Source: Chromatium weissei (GTDB taxonomy: Bacteria; Pseudomonadota; Gammaproteobacteria; Chromatiales; Chromatiaceae). Taken from it: a stretch of DNA of 64,000 bases. The position numbers and the translations under genes were made by a program. The notes beneath the pieces are model-generated. The model was given only the letters and a program-made list of their open reading frames with translations. It was not told the origin of the DNA and ran no database searches. Every line of letters begins with the position of its first letter. The stretch's first letter is position 1. This document shows, piece by piece, positions 62,540 to 64,000 of the stretch. The DNA lies in NCBI RefSeq assembly GCF_016583765.1, contig NZ_NRRR01000003.1:246579-310578 (forward strand). The letters are read 5' to 3'.

Positions 62540-64000
62540 ATGCGTTCAGAATTCAGTTTGCTTCGGCAATCATCACCATTTGCACCACCATTACCGCAGC
62601 ATTCCGGCGAACGGGTGCGCTGGGGACAATTAACCGATGCCAGCGTTGCGCTTGCCATTGCCAATGCAGCAAAAACGCATTCAGGACTTTTGGTCGCGCA
62701 AGTTGAAGATGTGCAAGCAGCGAGCCGTTTAGCGGCAGAAATACGCTTTTTTCTCGATGACAGCGGCTTGCCATTACTCACTTTTCCTGATTGGGAAACG
62801 CTGCCGTATGACGTTTTTTCGCCACTGCCGGAATTGATTTCAGAACGGCTTCTCACGCTGTCGCAACTGCCGACGTTGACGCGAGGCGTATTGATTGCGC
62901 CAGTGGCGACGCTGATGCAACGACTGTTGCCACGAAATTATGTTGAAAATCAATCGCTCGTGCTTGCAGTCGGCGACCAACTGGAGTTTACCGCGACGCG
63001 CCAGCGGCTCGATAACATCGGCTATTCCTGCGTATCGCAGGTGCTCGCACATGGTGAATATGCGGTGCGCGGCGCACTGCTCGACGTGTTTCCAATGGGC
63101 AGCGAATGGCCGTTACGCATTGATTTATCTGACTGCAATATCGACAGCATTCGCACTTTCGATCCAGAAACGCAGCGGTCGCAAACCAAACTGAAACGCA
63201 TTCGCCTGCTGCCAGCTCGTGAGTTTCCATTGACCGAGGATGCGATTAGCGGTTTTCGTCAGCGTTATCGCGCCAGCATCGCTGGCGATCCGCAGCACAG
63301 TTTAATTTACCGTGAGGTCTCCGCTGGACGCAGCTTCGGCGGATTGGAGTATTACTTGCCGCTGTTTTTCGAGCAGACCGCAACCCTATTTGATTATTTA
63401 CCCGATAACACGTTGATTTTAGAAGCAGAAGAATCCCGTGAAGTGGCGACGCGGTTTTTTGCTGAAGTTGAACTGCGTTATGAACAGCGCCGTCACGACC
63501 GTGAACGTCCGCCATTACCGCCACAACGGCTGTATCTCACGCCCGACAATCTCGCCAATTTACGCAAGCAATATGCCGGAGTGCGCTATCAAGCGACGGC
63601 GATTGATGATCATCGCAAGGGTTATGCCGCTGCGTACAACTTCGCCACAGCACCCTTGCCGCCGCTCGCGTTGACGGCAGGTCATGCGCAACCGGCGCTG
63701 GCGCTGCAAGAATTTCTCGCTGCCGCATCACAGCGCCGAGTGTTATTCGTGGCGGAGAGTAGCGGTCGCCGTGAGTTGTTAATGGAACAATTACAGAGCT
63801 TTGGCATTCATCCGCAGTTGGTTGCCGATTGGCGAAGTTTTGTCGATGGCGAGCAGCAGTTGGGTTTGACAGTTGCGCCGTTGGAGCAGGGGCTGTTGGT
63901 GACAAATTCACTGAATCACTTTGTTTTGACAAATCCCCCCAACCCCCCTTTTTCAAAGGGGGGCTTTTCCTCTTCCTCCCCCCTTGGGAAAAGGGGGGGC
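62540..64000 (+). CDS. mfd: Mfd, transcription-repair coupling factor (N-terminal 487 residues, cut by window edge)
   Basis: An uninterrupted frame from ATG 62540 to the right edge. It matches Mfd throughout: TFPDWETLPYDVFSPLPELI, RGVLIAPVATLMQRLLPRNY, HGEYAVRGALLDVFPMGSEW, RIRLLPAREFPL and LFVAESSGRREL. Mfd removes RNA polymerase stalled at DNA lesions and recruits UvrA. At residue about 464, where family members go on to the short link before the RNA-polymerase-interacting domain, the frame enters TNPPNPPFSKGGFSSSSPLG, encoded by a GC-rich palindromic element, still in frame at the window end. Whether the frame continues intact cannot be seen. Confidence 0.92.
   Translation, partial: MRSEFSLLRQSSPFAPPLPQHSGERVRWGQLTDASVALAIANAAKTHSGLLVAQVEDVQAASRLAAEIRFFLDDSGLPLLTFPDWETLPYDVFSPLPELISERLLTLSQLPTLTRGVLIAPVATLMQRLLPRNYVENQSLVLAVGDQLEFTATRQRLDNIGYSCVSQVLAHGEYAVRGALLDVFPMGSEWPLRIDLSDCNIDSIRTFDPETQRSQTKLKRIRLLPAREFPLTEDAISGFRQRYRASIAGDPQHSLIYREVSAGRSFGGLEYYLPLFFEQTATLFDYLPDNTLILEAEESREVATRFFAEVELRYEQRRHDRERPPLPPQRLYLTPDNLANLRKQYAGVRYQATAIDDHRKGYAAAYNFATAPLPPLALTAGHAQPALALQEFLAAASQRRVLFVAESSGRRELLMEQLQSFGIHPQLVADWRSFVDGEQQLGLTVAPLEQGLLVTNSLNHFVLTNPPNPPFSKGGFSSSSPLGKRGG
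63935..64000. repeat. GC-rich palindromic repeat element inside mfd (continues past window)
   Basis: Two adjacent perfect or near-perfect palindromes, CCCCCCTTT-TTC-AAAGGGGGG (63943-63963) and CCCCCCTT-ggga-AAAGGGGGG (63978-63999), are joined by CTTTTCCTCTTCCT. The element is preceded by AAATCCCCCCAA. It is translated in frame as NPPNPPFSKGGF and SPLGKRGG within Mfd. A diverged copy lies in tcuB. The right end is outside the window. Confidence 0.85.

Noticed and set aside
1..64000. CRISPR arrays, tRNA or rRNA genes, transposases
   Set aside because: No regularly spaced direct repeats, clover-leaf-like sequences with CCA context, rRNA segments or transposase motifs were recognised on reading both strands.

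Overview
The window looks like a chromosomal segment of a Gram-negative gammaproteobacterium. MsbA, ExbBD/TolQR-type proteins, DsbC, YajQ, a DUF2058/YaiL homologue, an SrmB-like helicase and a DsbC-CxxC/TlpA redox set all point that way. A NAD-coupled Hox hydrogenase module, a bacteriohemerythrin and CheD-type chemotaxis fit a metabolically versatile, motile or surface-associated bacterium. The exact genus cannot be read from the sequence. No rRNA, tRNA, CRISPR array, integrase or transposase was recognised.

Layout. 1-5618 (minus strand) is a visibly AT-rich surface-glycan cluster: GtrA flippase, polyprenol-phosphate glycosyltransferase, sugar epimerase, methyltransferase and large membrane proteins. 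It resembles a gtr-type glycan modification island. 5.8-9.8 kb (plus) is hoxE-hoxF-DUF29-hoxU-hoxY behind a good sigma-54 promoter candidate; no large-subunit gene hoxH follows. 9.8-18.8 kb holds an SrmB-like helicase, ZnuCB transporter, TldD/PmbA-family protein, an MmeI-like single-chain restriction-modification enzyme, a YkgJ-type protein, CobF and SSB. 18.9-26 kb holds TcuB, a J-domain protein, RadA, a small conserved protein, a TlpA-like thioredoxin, ExbB-ExbD and MsbA. 26-30 kb (minus) is sufB-C-D-sufT. 30-37 kb is a mixed housekeeping set (DUF2272 lipoprotein, DUF2058, GT2, YajQ, DsbC, PP2C phosphatase, hemerythrin, PilZ). 37.2-40.8 kb (minus) is a phosphohexomutase translationally coupled to sucC-sucD. 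40.9-45.2 kb holds a Pro/Ala/Met-rich secreted protein, an HPP-family membrane protein and a second single-chain DNA methyltransferase.

From 45.5 to 62.4 kb nearly everything is signal transduction. A long minus-strand series runs cheY-cheA-cheW-mcp-cheR-cheD-MCP-like-cheB-STAS-RsbU-like regulator-PAS/GAF histidine kinase-HD-GYP regulator, opposed by a soluble hybrid kinase. Chemotaxis, a partner-switching (PP2C/STAS) module and cyclic-di-GMP hydrolysis therefore appear to be wired together. The window ends inside mfd.

Most notable points: (i) a GC-rich palindromic element translated in frame inside Mfd at the right edge, with a diverged copy inside TcuB; (ii) a sensorless MCP-like protein carrying a CheZ-like D-x3-Q helix and a C-terminal tail shared with CheD, in a cluster with no cheZ; (iii) a hox operon without hoxH but with an embedded DUF29 gene; (iv) duplicated GFGFF/GFGLF-GAPG repeats in the CheA linker.
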